Origin: Candidatus Omnitrophota bacterium
GTDB taxonomy: Bacteria; Omnitrophota; Gorgyraeia; Pluralincolimonadales; Pluralincolimonadaceae
DNA length: 53,107 nt
Reading direction: 5' to 3'
NCBI GenBank assembly: GCA_003141835.1
Contig: PLNR01000005.1
Span: 1 to 53,107 of the forward strand
Shown here piece by piece: positions 1 through 8,000 of the stretch (the stretch's first letter is position 1; each line of letters starts with the position of its first letter). The notes below the pieces were generated by a model that had not been told where the DNA came from, did no database searches, and worked only from the letters and a program-made list of their open reading frames with translations. The position numbers were made by a program, and so were the translations under genes.

Positions 1-59
1 TGGTGTGCCCCGCTTGAAAACTGTACCACTTAAATGGTATAAAAGTCAAGGAGGCGGAG

Positions 60-404
60 ATGGATGAAATGCACGTAGCGGTAACAAAGGGCGGTAAAAG
101 GAAGTGGAGTCTAGAGCAGAAGATGGGCATCATAGGCGAGCTTAACTCCGGGGTGGATGCAGCGGAGCTGTGCCGCAAGTACAATATCCACGCTCAGATG
201 CTGTATAAGTGGAGAAGGACGTTGGAGTCCGGCGGTAAGGAAGGCCTAAAGGCGGGTAGTGAGATCGTTGCCAAAGGCCAGTACCAGGCGGCCTTGAAGA
301 AGATAGACGAGCTTGAGCGCGCCTTAGGCAGAAAGACCTTAGAGCTCGACATTTTAAAAAAAAGCTTCGAACTAAAGGGGTTAAAATTACCCGAGGGGAT
401 ATAA
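60..404 (+). CDS. IS3-family transposase OrfA (HTH_Tnp_1-like)
   Basis: KRKWSLEQKMGIIGELNSGVDAAELCRKYNIHAQMLYKWRR motif, coiled coil, followed by A8 slippery run at 356-363. Confidence 0.9.
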   Translation: MDEMHVAVTKGGKRKWSLEQKMGIIGELNSGVDAAELCRKYNIHAQMLYKWRRTLESGGKEGLKAGSEIVAKGQYQAALKKIDELERALGRKTLELDILKKSFELKGLKLPEGI

Positions 405-433
405 GGCTCCTCTCTCTTCGTTGTAACTGCTCT

Positions 434-1255
434 TTGAGAATAGTCTTAAAGGTATTAGGCAAAGGCCAGGGTTGGTACTTTTACAGGATAAAGCCCCGGC
501 GCCTTATCCCCATAATCCGCAGGCCTGAAGTGGCAGAGGCGATAAGAAAAATCATCAAGGACAGGCCTGCCACATACGGTTATCGTCGGGTGCATGCCAA
601 GATAAGGCATATGGGCATAGTATGCGATTCTAAGACGGTAAACCGGTATATGAGGCTTAAATTATGGCTAGCCTCAGACCGCCAGAAGCGCAAAGCGCGG
701 GAGCGCCGGGAAGGCGTGGTCTCAGTTCCTGAGCCTAATATGCGCTGGGCATCGGACTTTACGATCATCAAGGCCTGGAACAACGAAAAAGGCAGGCTTG
801 CAATCGTTATTGATTGCGGTTCCCGTCAGGTGATAGAATACCTATGGGCGAGATCCATCAAAGGCGATGATATCGGCCGTATGGTAGAGAGGGCAACAGA
901 GAAGCGCTTTGCAGATGGACGGGTTCCTTTAGTCGAGTTCCTAAGCGACAACGGTCCCGAGTACATCAAGACGGAGTTGCGGCTCCTGTTAAAGCAAATG
1001 GGCTTTACGGTATGCAATACCCCGATAAGGAGCCCCGAAAGTAACGGCATCGCCGAGTCGTTCTTTAAGAGCTTTAAAAGGGATTACGTCTACCAGAACG
1101 TCTGTGAGAGCTTTGAAGACATTGCCGCTAAAATAGGCGGCTGGATAGAGGACTACAACACCCAGGCGCCTCATAGCGGCTTGGGGATGCGGACACCGGC
1201 GCAGTTCTATGAGGAATGGAAGCTGAAAAGCAGGTTAAAAGTGGTACAGATTTGA
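434..1255 (+). CDS. IS3-family transposase OrfB (rve/DDE integrase), probably made as an OrfAB frameshift product
   Basis: RRVHAKIRHMGI, WASDFT, EFLSDNGPEY, SPESNGIAESFFKSFKRD motifs; frame is -1 relative to OrfA and open back to the A8 run. Confidence 0.92.
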   Translation: MRIVLKVLGKGQGWYFYRIKPRRLIPIIRRPEVAEAIRKIIKDRPATYGYRRVHAKIRHMGIVCDSKTVNRYMRLKLWLASDRQKRKARERREGVVSVPEPNMRWASDFTIIKAWNNEKGRLAIVIDCGSRQVIEYLWARSIKGDDIGRMVERATEKRFADGRVPLVEFLSDNGPEYIKTELRLLLKQMGFTVCNTPIRSPESNGIAESFFKSFKRDYVYQNVCESFEDIAAKIGGWIEDYNTQAPHSGLGMRTPAQFYEEWKLKSRLKVVQI

Positions 1256-1416
1256 CTGGGGCGGTCCAATTTAGACATATTGAAGAAACTTTTTTGTGTT
1301 CAAGCCTGGTGGATAAATGAAGTTTTTGATGGGATACCAGATGAAATATGTTCTGACCCAATTGAAAGATACGAGGATAGGCCTCCTTATCCAAGCCCCT
1401 AATGGTATAGGATATA

Positions 1417-2139
1417 ATGAATAATAAATTATTAATGAAGATTATTTTATCGTTAGTTCCTATTTTTTTATTATGTTTTTGTGTTTTCGCAATGTCAGAT
1501 GCTTCTGAGAAAATCGATAATAATTTAGAGGTAAGTCCTAAAGGTGCGTCTCAAGAATTAAATTGGCCTTCTGAAAAGATTATCCAAGAGAAGGCCATAG
1601 CTAAAAATAAAATACCCGTATCTGACTATAACTATCTTAAAGTATGGGTTAATGCAGTGCTAAAAAAAGAATGGATTCCCGCTGATCTTACAGATCAATT
1701 TATTCTTCTGGAAAATTTATATGATGAAAGTGATTATTTCATCGGAAGATATAAAAAGGACAATAACATAATCCAAATTAGGATTGGAGACGGTTACCTC
1801 TGGCTTACCATAGGGCCCAGCAAGGGTCTTTCTTTTTACAAGAACAAAAAAGATTTTGTCTTAGCCGTAGCAAAGACTTTTATAAATTACGACAATACTC
1901 AACATGCAAAAATGAAGATATTATCAAACAGGTATGATGATAATGTTGGAGGAATTAAAATTGAAGAAACTAATACTAAAGGTAATATACAACAAGAATA
2001 TTGGTACGAAGATATCGTGTGGAAAATTACGGATGAATATATAAATTTCAAAATATCTCCACCCAAGAAGATTAAAATTAGCGGTAGGCCGATAGGAGTA
2101 AAGACCGATTGGAAGGGCAGAATGGTTATATCTAAATAA
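1417..2139 (+). CDS. hypothetical exported protein in an AT-rich segment
   Basis: ORF with N-terminal hydrophobic signal (LLMKIILSLVPIFLLCFCVFA); base composition visibly more AT-rich than surroundings; no family recognised. Confidence 0.6.
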   Translation: MNNKLLMKIILSLVPIFLLCFCVFAMSDASEKIDNNLEVSPKGASQELNWPSEKIIQEKAIAKNKIPVSDYNYLKVWVNAVLKKEWIPADLTDQFILLENLYDESDYFIGRYKKDNNIIQIRIGDGYLWLTIGPSKGLSFYKNKKDFVLAVAKTFINYDNTQHAKMKILSNRYDDNVGGIKIEETNTKGNIQQEYWYEDIVWKITDEYINFKISPPKKIKISGRPIGVKTDWKGRMVISK

Positions 2140-2247
2140 GACTTATTTTAATTCGTCGCTCTGGACAAAAAATGACGTTTTATTTATCAAAAATTATATC
2201 ATTACAACATCAGCCACAAAATCAAGGAGGTCCCTCCCATGCGCAAG

Positions 2248-2334
2248 TGGACTGCCCCAGTCAAATCTGTACCACTTTTAACCTGCTTTTTAGCTTCCAT
2301 TCCTCATAGATCTGCGCCGGTGTCCGCATCCCCA
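2248..2334 (-). repeat. Inverted remnant of the IS right end
   Basis: Near-identical to the reverse complement of the IS right end (about 1182-1268), only a few mismatches. Confidence 0.85.
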
Positions 2335-2337
2335 GGG

Positions 2338-2393
2338 TGGTGTGCCCCGCTTAATAACTGTACTACTTTTAATCTGGTTTTTAGCTTCCGTTT
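2338..2393 (-). repeat. Second, more diverged IS-end remnant
   Basis: TGGTGTGCCCCGCTTAATAACTGTACTACTT resembles the terminal repeat; following TTAATCTGGTTTTTAGCTTCCG resembles right-end interior TTAACCTGCTTTTCAGCTTCCA. Confidence 0.65.
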
Positions 2394-2418
2394 CTTGTAT
2401 AATCGTCCTCAATCTTTC

Positions 2419-2511
2419 CATATCCGCCGCCTCCGCAGCAAGATAGAAGACCGTAAGCATACTTTCATCGAGACTATCCGCAACATCGGCTACAAATTCA
2501 TCGCAGAGTAA
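2419..2511 (+). pseudogene. C-terminal fragment of an OmpR/PhoB-family response regulator (Trans_reg_C)
   Basis: HIRRLRSKIEDRKHTFIETIRNIGYKFIAE* matches the recognition-helix end and wing typical of the family (V.VHIRRLRKKIE....I.TVRG.GY.F); upstream sequence replaced by IS ends. Confidence 0.75.
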
Positions 2512-2541
2512 CCCCGCTTTCCCCCTCCGTCCCTCCAAAAA

Positions 2542-2594
2542 TTAATCGGGATTTAACGCGCATGTAATACGGATTTAACATTGATGCGTATACT
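2542..2594 (+). promoter_or_regulatory. Four 11-bp-spaced hexamers (TTAATC, TTAACG, GTAATA, TTAACA) plus -10 TATACT
   Basis: Hexamers at 2542, 2553, 2564, 2575; TATACT at 2589-2594. Confidence 0.75.
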
Positions 2595-2601
2595 TACGGG
2601 T

Positions 2602-2784
2602 ATGAAGATCAAAGAAGATGATCTTGATCGCAAGTTCAGGTGCGCAAAGTGCGGCTACTTGACGCAGCGGCAGGCGCCCCCGAGGAGCTGCCCGATATGC
2701 AGGGCCGGTCCCGGAGCTTTTGACGACATCGGTGTCGACAGGTCAGCGGAGAGAAAAGCGGTTTTTAACCCAAAATTAATTTAG
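2602..2784 (+). CDS. small rubredoxin-like zinc/iron protein
   Basis: CAKCGYL...RSCPICRAGPGAF, two CxxC knuckles; start taken at ATG 2602 because the -10 box lies inside the longer ORF. Confidence 0.65.
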   Translation: MKIKEDDLDRKFRCAKCGYLTQRQAPPRSCPICRAGPGAFDDIGVDRSAERKAVFNPKLI

Positions 2785-2817
2785 GGTTAATATGTTTGTA
2801 ATATTGATCGCTATACT
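2765..2817 (+). promoter_or_regulatory. Four 11-bp-spaced hexamers (TTAACC, TTAATT, TTAATA, GTAATA) plus -10 TATACT
   Basis: Hexamers at 2765, 2776, 2787, 2798; TATACT at 2812-2817. Confidence 0.75.
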
Positions 2818-2855
2818 TGCTTAGTGAAAACATTGGGAGAAAGAGAGATGAACAG

Positions 2856-3647
2856 ATGTTCCGTCAAAAGGTATTGGTTTTATGCGTTCTTGGTTTATCT
2901 TCATTAATATTCCCCGCGGCATGCTTCGCGACCGCCACCACCCACATCTGGGCACCGTCCACTGACGTACAGCCGTATGGTGTCATCCACGTAACCCCCG
3001 CGGACGTGTATCTCCCCGTAAAAAAGGACTCATCCGGGAATAGGGTGCCCGTGATAACGAATTCGGGGCTTACCGTGGGCGTGTTGCCTTTCGATAAGTT
3101 CAACGTTGAAGCCGGATTCGACTACAAGGCAGGGTTGGGGGACCTGGATCATGATCCGATGTATTTCAACGCGAAAGGCGGGATACCTGAAGGCGCGTTT
3201 GGAGAGTGGTTCCCGGCCCTGGCTATCGGCGCTTATGATATAGGCACAAAAACCGACAAGACCAATAATAACGTGCTCTACTTCAAAGGTGCGAAGACAT
3301 TCAAGATCAAGGGTTTCGACCTCGGCCGCCTCTCTATGGGGTATTTTAACGGCAATGGCAAGTTGTTACGCGGCCCGAACGGCGGAAAGGACAACGCCGA
3401 TGTTTTCGGCGCCTGGGAGCGCACCATGACTGAAATATCACCAAAGCTCTGGCTCTGCGTCGAGTACCAGGGGACGAAGAGCACCTACGGTTCGTGGAAT
3501 TTCGGCGGGTCGTGGAAATTTTCCGATAACGTCTCGCTGCTCGTAGGTTTCGACCGTTACAACAACAGGAATCTTGCCGATACGGTAACCGTGCAGGTCG
3601 ATATAGATTTTGACGCGTTCAGCAAGCTGTTTAAAGGAAAGAAATAA
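2856..3647 (+). CDS. exported outer-membrane beta-barrel-like protein
   Basis: Signal peptide MFRQKVLVLCVLGLSSLIFPAACFA; alternating beta-strand pattern; first gene after operator array. Confidence 0.6.
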   Translation: MFRQKVLVLCVLGLSSLIFPAACFATATTHIWAPSTDVQPYGVIHVTPADVYLPVKKDSSGNRVPVITNSGLTVGVLPFDKFNVEAGFDYKAGLGDLDHDPMYFNAKGGIPEGAFGEWFPALAIGAYDIGTKTDKTNNNVLYFKGAKTFKIKGFDLGRLSMGYFNGNGKLLRGPNGGKDNADVFGAWERTMTEISPKLWLCVEYQGTKSTYGSWNFGGSWKFSDNVSLLVGFDRYNNRNLADTVTVQVDIDFDAFSKLFKGKK

Positions 3648-3657
3648 GGAGGCTGCC

Positions 3658-5505
3658 ATGACTGACCTTAAAACGACTTCTCCGGTAGTAAAACCTACGC
3701 TCGGATTATTGGGCGCAACGGTAAACGCCATGGCGCTGATCGCGCCGGGAGCGTTCCTCTGGATCACTTACCAGCTGCAGGCCGCGGCCACGGCGCCGAA
3801 CGGCGCCTCGGTCTCGAGCGATATCTGGGCCGGCATAGTCCTCGCGCTGATCGTCGCGTTCCTTACCGCATTTTCGTACGCGGAGCTGGCGAAGATCTAT
3901 CCGGAAGCGGGTTTTGCGAGCTGCGTCTATTTTGCGGAAAAAGCTTTTCTGGACCGCCACAAAGATAATAAGAGGAGCGCGCCGAATTCTTTAGCGCGTT
4001 TCGCCAAAATAGCAACGGGGTGGGCAGCCCATTTGTTCTACTGGGTATATCCGGGCGTCATGGTCGCGATGATGGCGACGCTTATCGGTTATATTTATAC
4101 CCAGTTTACCGGCCATGCGCTATCGAGCATAGTCCTGACGGTCATAGGCGTGGTTTTTGCGATAGCCACAGGATACATCGCTTTCCGCGGGGTGACCGGC
4201 TCGACCAAGACGGCGTTATGGATAAACGTCATACAGCTTGTCACGCTGGTCATATTCAGCGGATTGGCCATCTGGTACCGTTTTTCCAATCCCCAGCACG
4301 CGGCCCAATGGACGTTCAGCGGGGCCTTGGATATAATGCGGCCCCATTCGATCAGCGGCGTGCTGATACAATCTACGCTGGCCATCCTCATCCTTGTCGG
4401 GTTTGAAAGCTGCACGGCACTCGCCGCCGAGACGAAAAACCCGGAGACTACAATACCGAAGGCGATCATCATATCGCTCGTCATCCAGGGCCTGTTCGCT
4501 TATCTGCTCGAGTATCTTGCGGCAGGGCTCATGCTAAGCGACAAATTTACCATGACTGCCGCAGCCGCCTCAGGGGCTCCCATAGGCGACCTGGCAAAGC
4601 TTATCGGCAATAACCTGCTGGGCGGTCTCGGCTTCGGGCTTATGATAACGATGGCGGTCACGGTGGCTATCGCCATAATAGGCACGACATTAAGCTGTAT
4701 GAGCACGGCCATGCGCGTAAGCTGCGGAATGGCTGCCGACCGTGAATTGCCCGAGATGCTCGGTTTCATGCATGAACGTTTCAGCACTCCCCATGTCTCC
4801 CTCTGGACGCTGGTGATCGTTACCTCGGTGATCGCCGCTATCGGAGTGAGATCTGTCGTGGGCCTGACCGGCATCACGCTTGCCTCGAACTTCGGGACGT
4901 TCATATTATACGGCCTGACCTGCCTCTGGACCATAATCGCGTTCAAGGGCAGGGTGAGGTTTAATTTCATAAAACACTGGCTCATTCCCGCGCTGGGCCT
5001 GGTCACTAATGTAGTAATGGCGATCGCGATCATTTATCTGTACAGCGTCGGTAATGCCGACGCGAAAGCCGAAGCGAATATCTGCTTCCTTATCGCGGGG
5101 GCGTGGGCTGTTATCAGCATCGCGTATGTCGCCGTGACTACCGTCAAGAGGTCATACCGCCTGAAGATGATCTCGTGCATGATACGGCCGGAGCAGCTTA
5201 ATATCGTGACAGAGGCCCTTAAGGAAGACGAACTTATCATGGGCATGACGGTGTCAAAGGTAAAGGGATTCGGCCGGCAGAAGGGTAATGTTGACGCGAG
5301 TTCGGATCCGGGCGAAGACAAGATCACATTCCTTCCCAAGATCAGGGTAGACCTGGTCGTAAAAGACTGGGATGTCAGGAAGGTGATGGATCTTATTGGA
5401 GAGGCTGTCCGTACCGGGAATTTCGGCGACGGAAAGATCTTCGTAGTCGATGCAACGGACGCCATGCGCATACGTACCGGCGAAAAAGGCGTCTGGGCCA
5501 TATAG
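3658..5505 (+). CDS. APC-superfamily amino-acid permease with C-terminal PII (GlnB-like) domain
   Basis: Multi-TM APC N-terminal region; C-terminal MISCMIRPEQLNIVTEAL...GFGRQKG...FLPKIRVDLVV...RTGNFGDGKIFVVDATDAMRIRTGEKG; SD AGGAGG before ATG 3658. Confidence 0.9.
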   Translation: MTDLKTTSPVVKPTLGLLGATVNAMALIAPGAFLWITYQLQAAATAPNGASVSSDIWAGIVLALIVAFLTAFSYAELAKIYPEAGFASCVYFAEKAFLDRHKDNKRSAPNSLARFAKIATGWAAHLFYWVYPGVMVAMMATLIGYIYTQFTGHALSSIVLTVIGVVFAIATGYIAFRGVTGSTKTALWINVIQLVTLVIFSGLAIWYRFSNPQHAAQWTFSGALDIMRPHSISGVLIQSTLAILILVGFESCTALAAETKNPETTIPKAIIISLVIQGLFAYLLEYLAAGLMLSDKFTMTAAAASGAPIGDLAKLIGNNLLGGLGFGLMITMAVTVAIAIIGTTLSCMSTAMRVSCGMAADRELPEMLGFMHERFSTPHVSLWTLVIVTSVIAAIGVRSVVGLTGITLASNFGTFILYGLTCLWTIIAFKGRVRFNFIKHWLIPALGLVTNVVMAIAIIYLYSVGNADAKAEANICFLIAGAWAVISIAYVAVTTVKRSYRLKMISCMIRPEQLNIVTEALKEDELIMGMTVSKVKGFGRQKGNVDASSDPGEDKITFLPKIRVDLVVKDWDVRKVMDLIGEAVRTGNFGDGKIFVVDATDAMRIRTGEKGVWAI

Positions 5506-5516
5506 GGAGGATCGAG

Positions 5517-5855
5517 ATGAAAAAGATAGAAGCCATAATACGGCCCGCGAGGGTGGGCCAGGTATGTTCGGCGCTGGAAAAGTTAGGCCACCCGGGCTTG
5601 ATGATCACGGAGATCGAAGGGCACGGCAAACAGATGGGCCTGGAACAGCAGTTTCGCGGAGAAACATTCAAGACGGAGCTGTTGCCTAAAGCGAAGCTTG
5701 AGATCGTCGTGAAAGATGCCGATGTGGATAAGATAGTCGAGACGATCATAAGATCCGGCAGGACCGGCGAGATAGGCGACGGCAAGATCTTTATTTATAA
5801 CATGGAAGACGCCGTACGCATAAGGACGAGCGAGAGAGGCGAAGGCGCGATCTAA
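5517..5855 (+). CDS. nitrogen regulatory protein PII
   Basis: MKKIEAIIRPARVGQV...LLPKAKLEIVV...RTGEIGDGKIFIYNMEDAVRIRTSERG. Confidence 0.92.
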   Translation: MKKIEAIIRPARVGQVCSALEKLGHPGLMITEIEGHGKQMGLEQQFRGETFKTELLPKAKLEIVVKDADVDKIVETIIRSGRTGEIGDGKIFIYNMEDAVRIRTSERGEGAI

Positions 5856-5856
5856 A

Positions 5857-6033
5857 ATGATCAACAAGGAATTGATAGACAAGATAAGACGGCTGAAGGC
5901 CGATCAGGGATATACCCTGTACGAGTTATCGAAAAGGGTGGACGTCCAGCCGTCCACCCTTGAGAGATGGTTGAAGACCAACCGCATAAACAGGGTTTAT
6001 GCGGAGATGATCACCAGAAAGCTCGGGATATAG
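5857..6033 (+). CDS. 58-aa helix-turn-helix protein (below length cutoff of the supplied ORF track)
   Basis: Translation MINKELIDKIRRLKADQGYTLYELSKRVDVQPSTLERWLKTNRINRVYAEMITRKLGI*; starts 1 nt after PII stop. Confidence 0.7.
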   Translation: MINKELIDKIRRLKADQGYTLYELSKRVDVQPSTLERWLKTNRINRVYAEMITRKLGI

Positions 6034-6105
6034 GGATTTTTTTTGCCGGTTTTTTGCAATTGGATATACAAATGGTTAAACGAAAGAAATAAAAGGAGGT
6101 AAGCG

Positions 6106-7443
6106 ATGGGAAAGTACCTGAAGAAGAGCGCGTTCTGGTTTTTCGCGGCTTTTCTGCTCTTCACTGTAATAGCGACGGTAGTCGCGGCCGCGGAGGTCAC
6201 TCCTGCGGCTAAGGTCGACACCGGTGATACGGCATGGCTTTTGACATCGGCGGCGCTGGTGTTATTGATGACGCCGGCCCTGGCATTTTTCTACGGCGGC
6301 CTCGTGCGCAGGAAGAACGTGCTTTCGATCCTGATGCAGTGCTTCATGCTGATGTGCCTCATAACCGTACAATGGGTACTTTTTGGTTACAGCCTTGCCT
6401 TCGGTCCCGATATAAAGGGGATAATAGGCAGCCTCGGGTGGTTCGGGCTCAAAGGAGTGGGGCTTGAACCGTATCCGGCCTATGCCGCGACCGTCCCTCA
6501 TCAGGCATTCATGATATTCCAGGCGATGTTTGCCATAATAACTCCCGGCCTAATATGCGGCGCATTCGCCGAGAGGATGAAGTTCTCGACGTTCTGTATC
6601 TTTACTCTTTTATGGGCAACGCTAGTATATGATCCTGTTTGCCACTGGGTCTGGGGCGTCGGAGGATTTTTAAGGGCGGGTGGTGCGCTCGATTTCGCGG
6701 GAGGCACGGTCGTCCATATCAATGCCGGTGTCGCAGCGTTAGCATGCGCCCTCGCATTGGGGAAACGTAAAGGCTATCCCGATAAGATATCCCCGCCGCA
6801 CAACCTGCCGTTCGCAGTCTTGGGGGCAGGCCTGCTCTGGTTCGGATGGTTCGGGTTCAACGGCGGAAGCGCTCTTGGTTCCGGCTCGCTTGCGACGAAC
6901 GCGTTTGTAGTGACGCACGTTGCGGCTGCTACTGCCGGCCTGACCTGGGCCCTCCTTGACTGGATATTCAGTTCCCGTTCCACCGTCTTAGGTATTATAA
7001 CCGGCGCTGTCGGAGGCCTTGTCGCGATAACCCCGGCGTCAGGTTTCGTCAATGTTGTCGGCGCATTATGGATAGGCATAGGCGTCTCGGTATTCTGCTA
7101 CATGGCCGTTGCCATATTAAAAGTGAAGTTTGGCTATGACGATTCGCTTGACGCTTTCGGCGTCCACGGCGTAGGAGGCATTTGGGGGGCCCTGGCTACC
7201 GGCCTCTGGGCGACAAAAATGGTCAATCCGGCCGGCGCGAACGGCCTTTTTTACGGCAACCCGGCGCAGTTCCTTATACAGTTCAAGGCCGTTATAATCA
7301 CCGCGGTTTATTCGTTCGTAATGACTTTCGTGATACTTAAGGCCCTCAATGCCTTTATGGGTGTTCGCGCTTCGGAACAGGATGAGCGTATCGGCCTGGA
7401 CCTTACACAACACCGTGAAGCCGGTTACACGGTCTTAGATTAG
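6106..7443 (+). CDS. amtB: ammonium transporter (copy 1)
   Basis: Full-length Amt/MEP: GDTAWLLTSAALVLLMTPALAFFYGGLVRRKN, DFAGGTVVHINAGVAALA, FGVHGVGGIWGAL; SD AGGAGG. Confidence 0.96.
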   Translation: MGKYLKKSAFWFFAAFLLFTVIATVVAAAEVTPAAKVDTGDTAWLLTSAALVLLMTPALAFFYGGLVRRKNVLSILMQCFMLMCLITVQWVLFGYSLAFGPDIKGIIGSLGWFGLKGVGLEPYPAYAATVPHQAFMIFQAMFAIITPGLICGAFAERMKFSTFCIFTLLWATLVYDPVCHWVWGVGGFLRAGGALDFAGGTVVHINAGVAALACALALGKRKGYPDKISPPHNLPFAVLGAGLLWFGWFGFNGGSALGSGSLATNAFVVTHVAAATAGLTWALLDWIFSSRSTVLGIITGAVGGLVAITPASGFVNVVGALWIGIGVSVFCYMAVAILKVKFGYDDSLDAFGVHGVGGIWGALATGLWATKMVNPAGANGLFYGNPAQFLIQFKAVIITAVYSFVMTFVILKALNAFMGVRASEQDERIGLDLTQHREAGYTVLD

Positions 7444-7451
7444 GAGGAACC

Positions 7452-7793
7452 ATGAAATATATTGTAGCAATAATACAACCCGATAAACTCGATGAGGTGC
7501 TTACGAAACTTGAAGAAAAGGAGATACACCTGGTGACCGTGACCAGCGTGATGGGCCGCGGCCGCCAGAAAGGCATCTCCGAGGTCTACAGGAGCCATAA
7601 GGAGGCGGGCAGCCTGCTTAAAAAGGTAAAGCTGGAGATCGCCGTGAACGATGATTTTGTAAAACCGACCATAGATGCCATAACGTCCGGCGCAAGGACC
7701 GGCCACGTAGGCGACGGAAAGATATTTATTCTCGATTTGCCGGAATGTATTCGTATACGTACAGGAGAGAAGGGAAATCCTGCAATTGGATAG
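7452..7793 (+). CDS. glnK: PII protein paired with amtB (copy 1)
   Basis: MKYIVAIIQPDKL...GRGRQKGISEVYRSHKEAG...RTGHVGDGKIFILDL...RIRTGEKG. Confidence 0.93.
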   Translation: MKYIVAIIQPDKLDEVLTKLEEKEIHLVTVTSVMGRGRQKGISEVYRSHKEAGSLLKKVKLEIAVNDDFVKPTIDAITSGARTGHVGDGKIFILDLPECIRIRTGEKGNPAIG

Positions 7794-7860
7794 ATTAAAG
7801 CGGGTGACTGGGCAGGCAGGACCCGCCCAAGCGAACTGATTGTCGGGGAGAGATTGCGAT

Positions 7861-7903
7861 TTAACATTAACGTAACATGGATTTAACATTCAGTTAGTAC
7901 ACT
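7861..7903 (+). promoter_or_regulatory. Three 11-bp-spaced hexamers (TTAACA, GTAACA, TTAACA) plus -10 TACACT
   Basis: Hexamers at 7861, 7872, 7883; TACACT 7898-7903. Confidence 0.8.
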
Positions 7904-8000
7904 ATTCCCATAAAATTGGGACGGAAACAAAGTAATTTTTTGCCCTAAATTTATCAATTGAATAATCAATTGTATAAATGACCGGCAAACAAAAGGATAT

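Larger units (their letters stand above)
1..1268 (+). mobile_element. IS3-family insertion sequence, apparently full length (imperfect terminal inverted repeats TGGTGTGCCCCGCTTGAAAACTGTACCACTT / revcomp TGGACCGCCCCAGTCAAATCTGTACCACTT)
   Basis: OrfA (HTH) plus OrfB (DDE integrase) in -1 frame; matching terminal inverted repeats at 1-31 and about 1238-1268; TG...CA ends. Confidence 0.9.

Noticed and set aside
2239-2511. 90-aa ORF as an intact gene
   Set aside because: Its first half is translated IS-end sequence; only the last 30 aa are meaningful (response regulator tail), so it was called a pseudogene fragment.
7801-7826. Hairpin GCGGGT...ACCCGC after the first glnK
   Set aside because: Only a 6-bp stem with a 14-15-nt loop and no T-tract; too weak to call a terminator.
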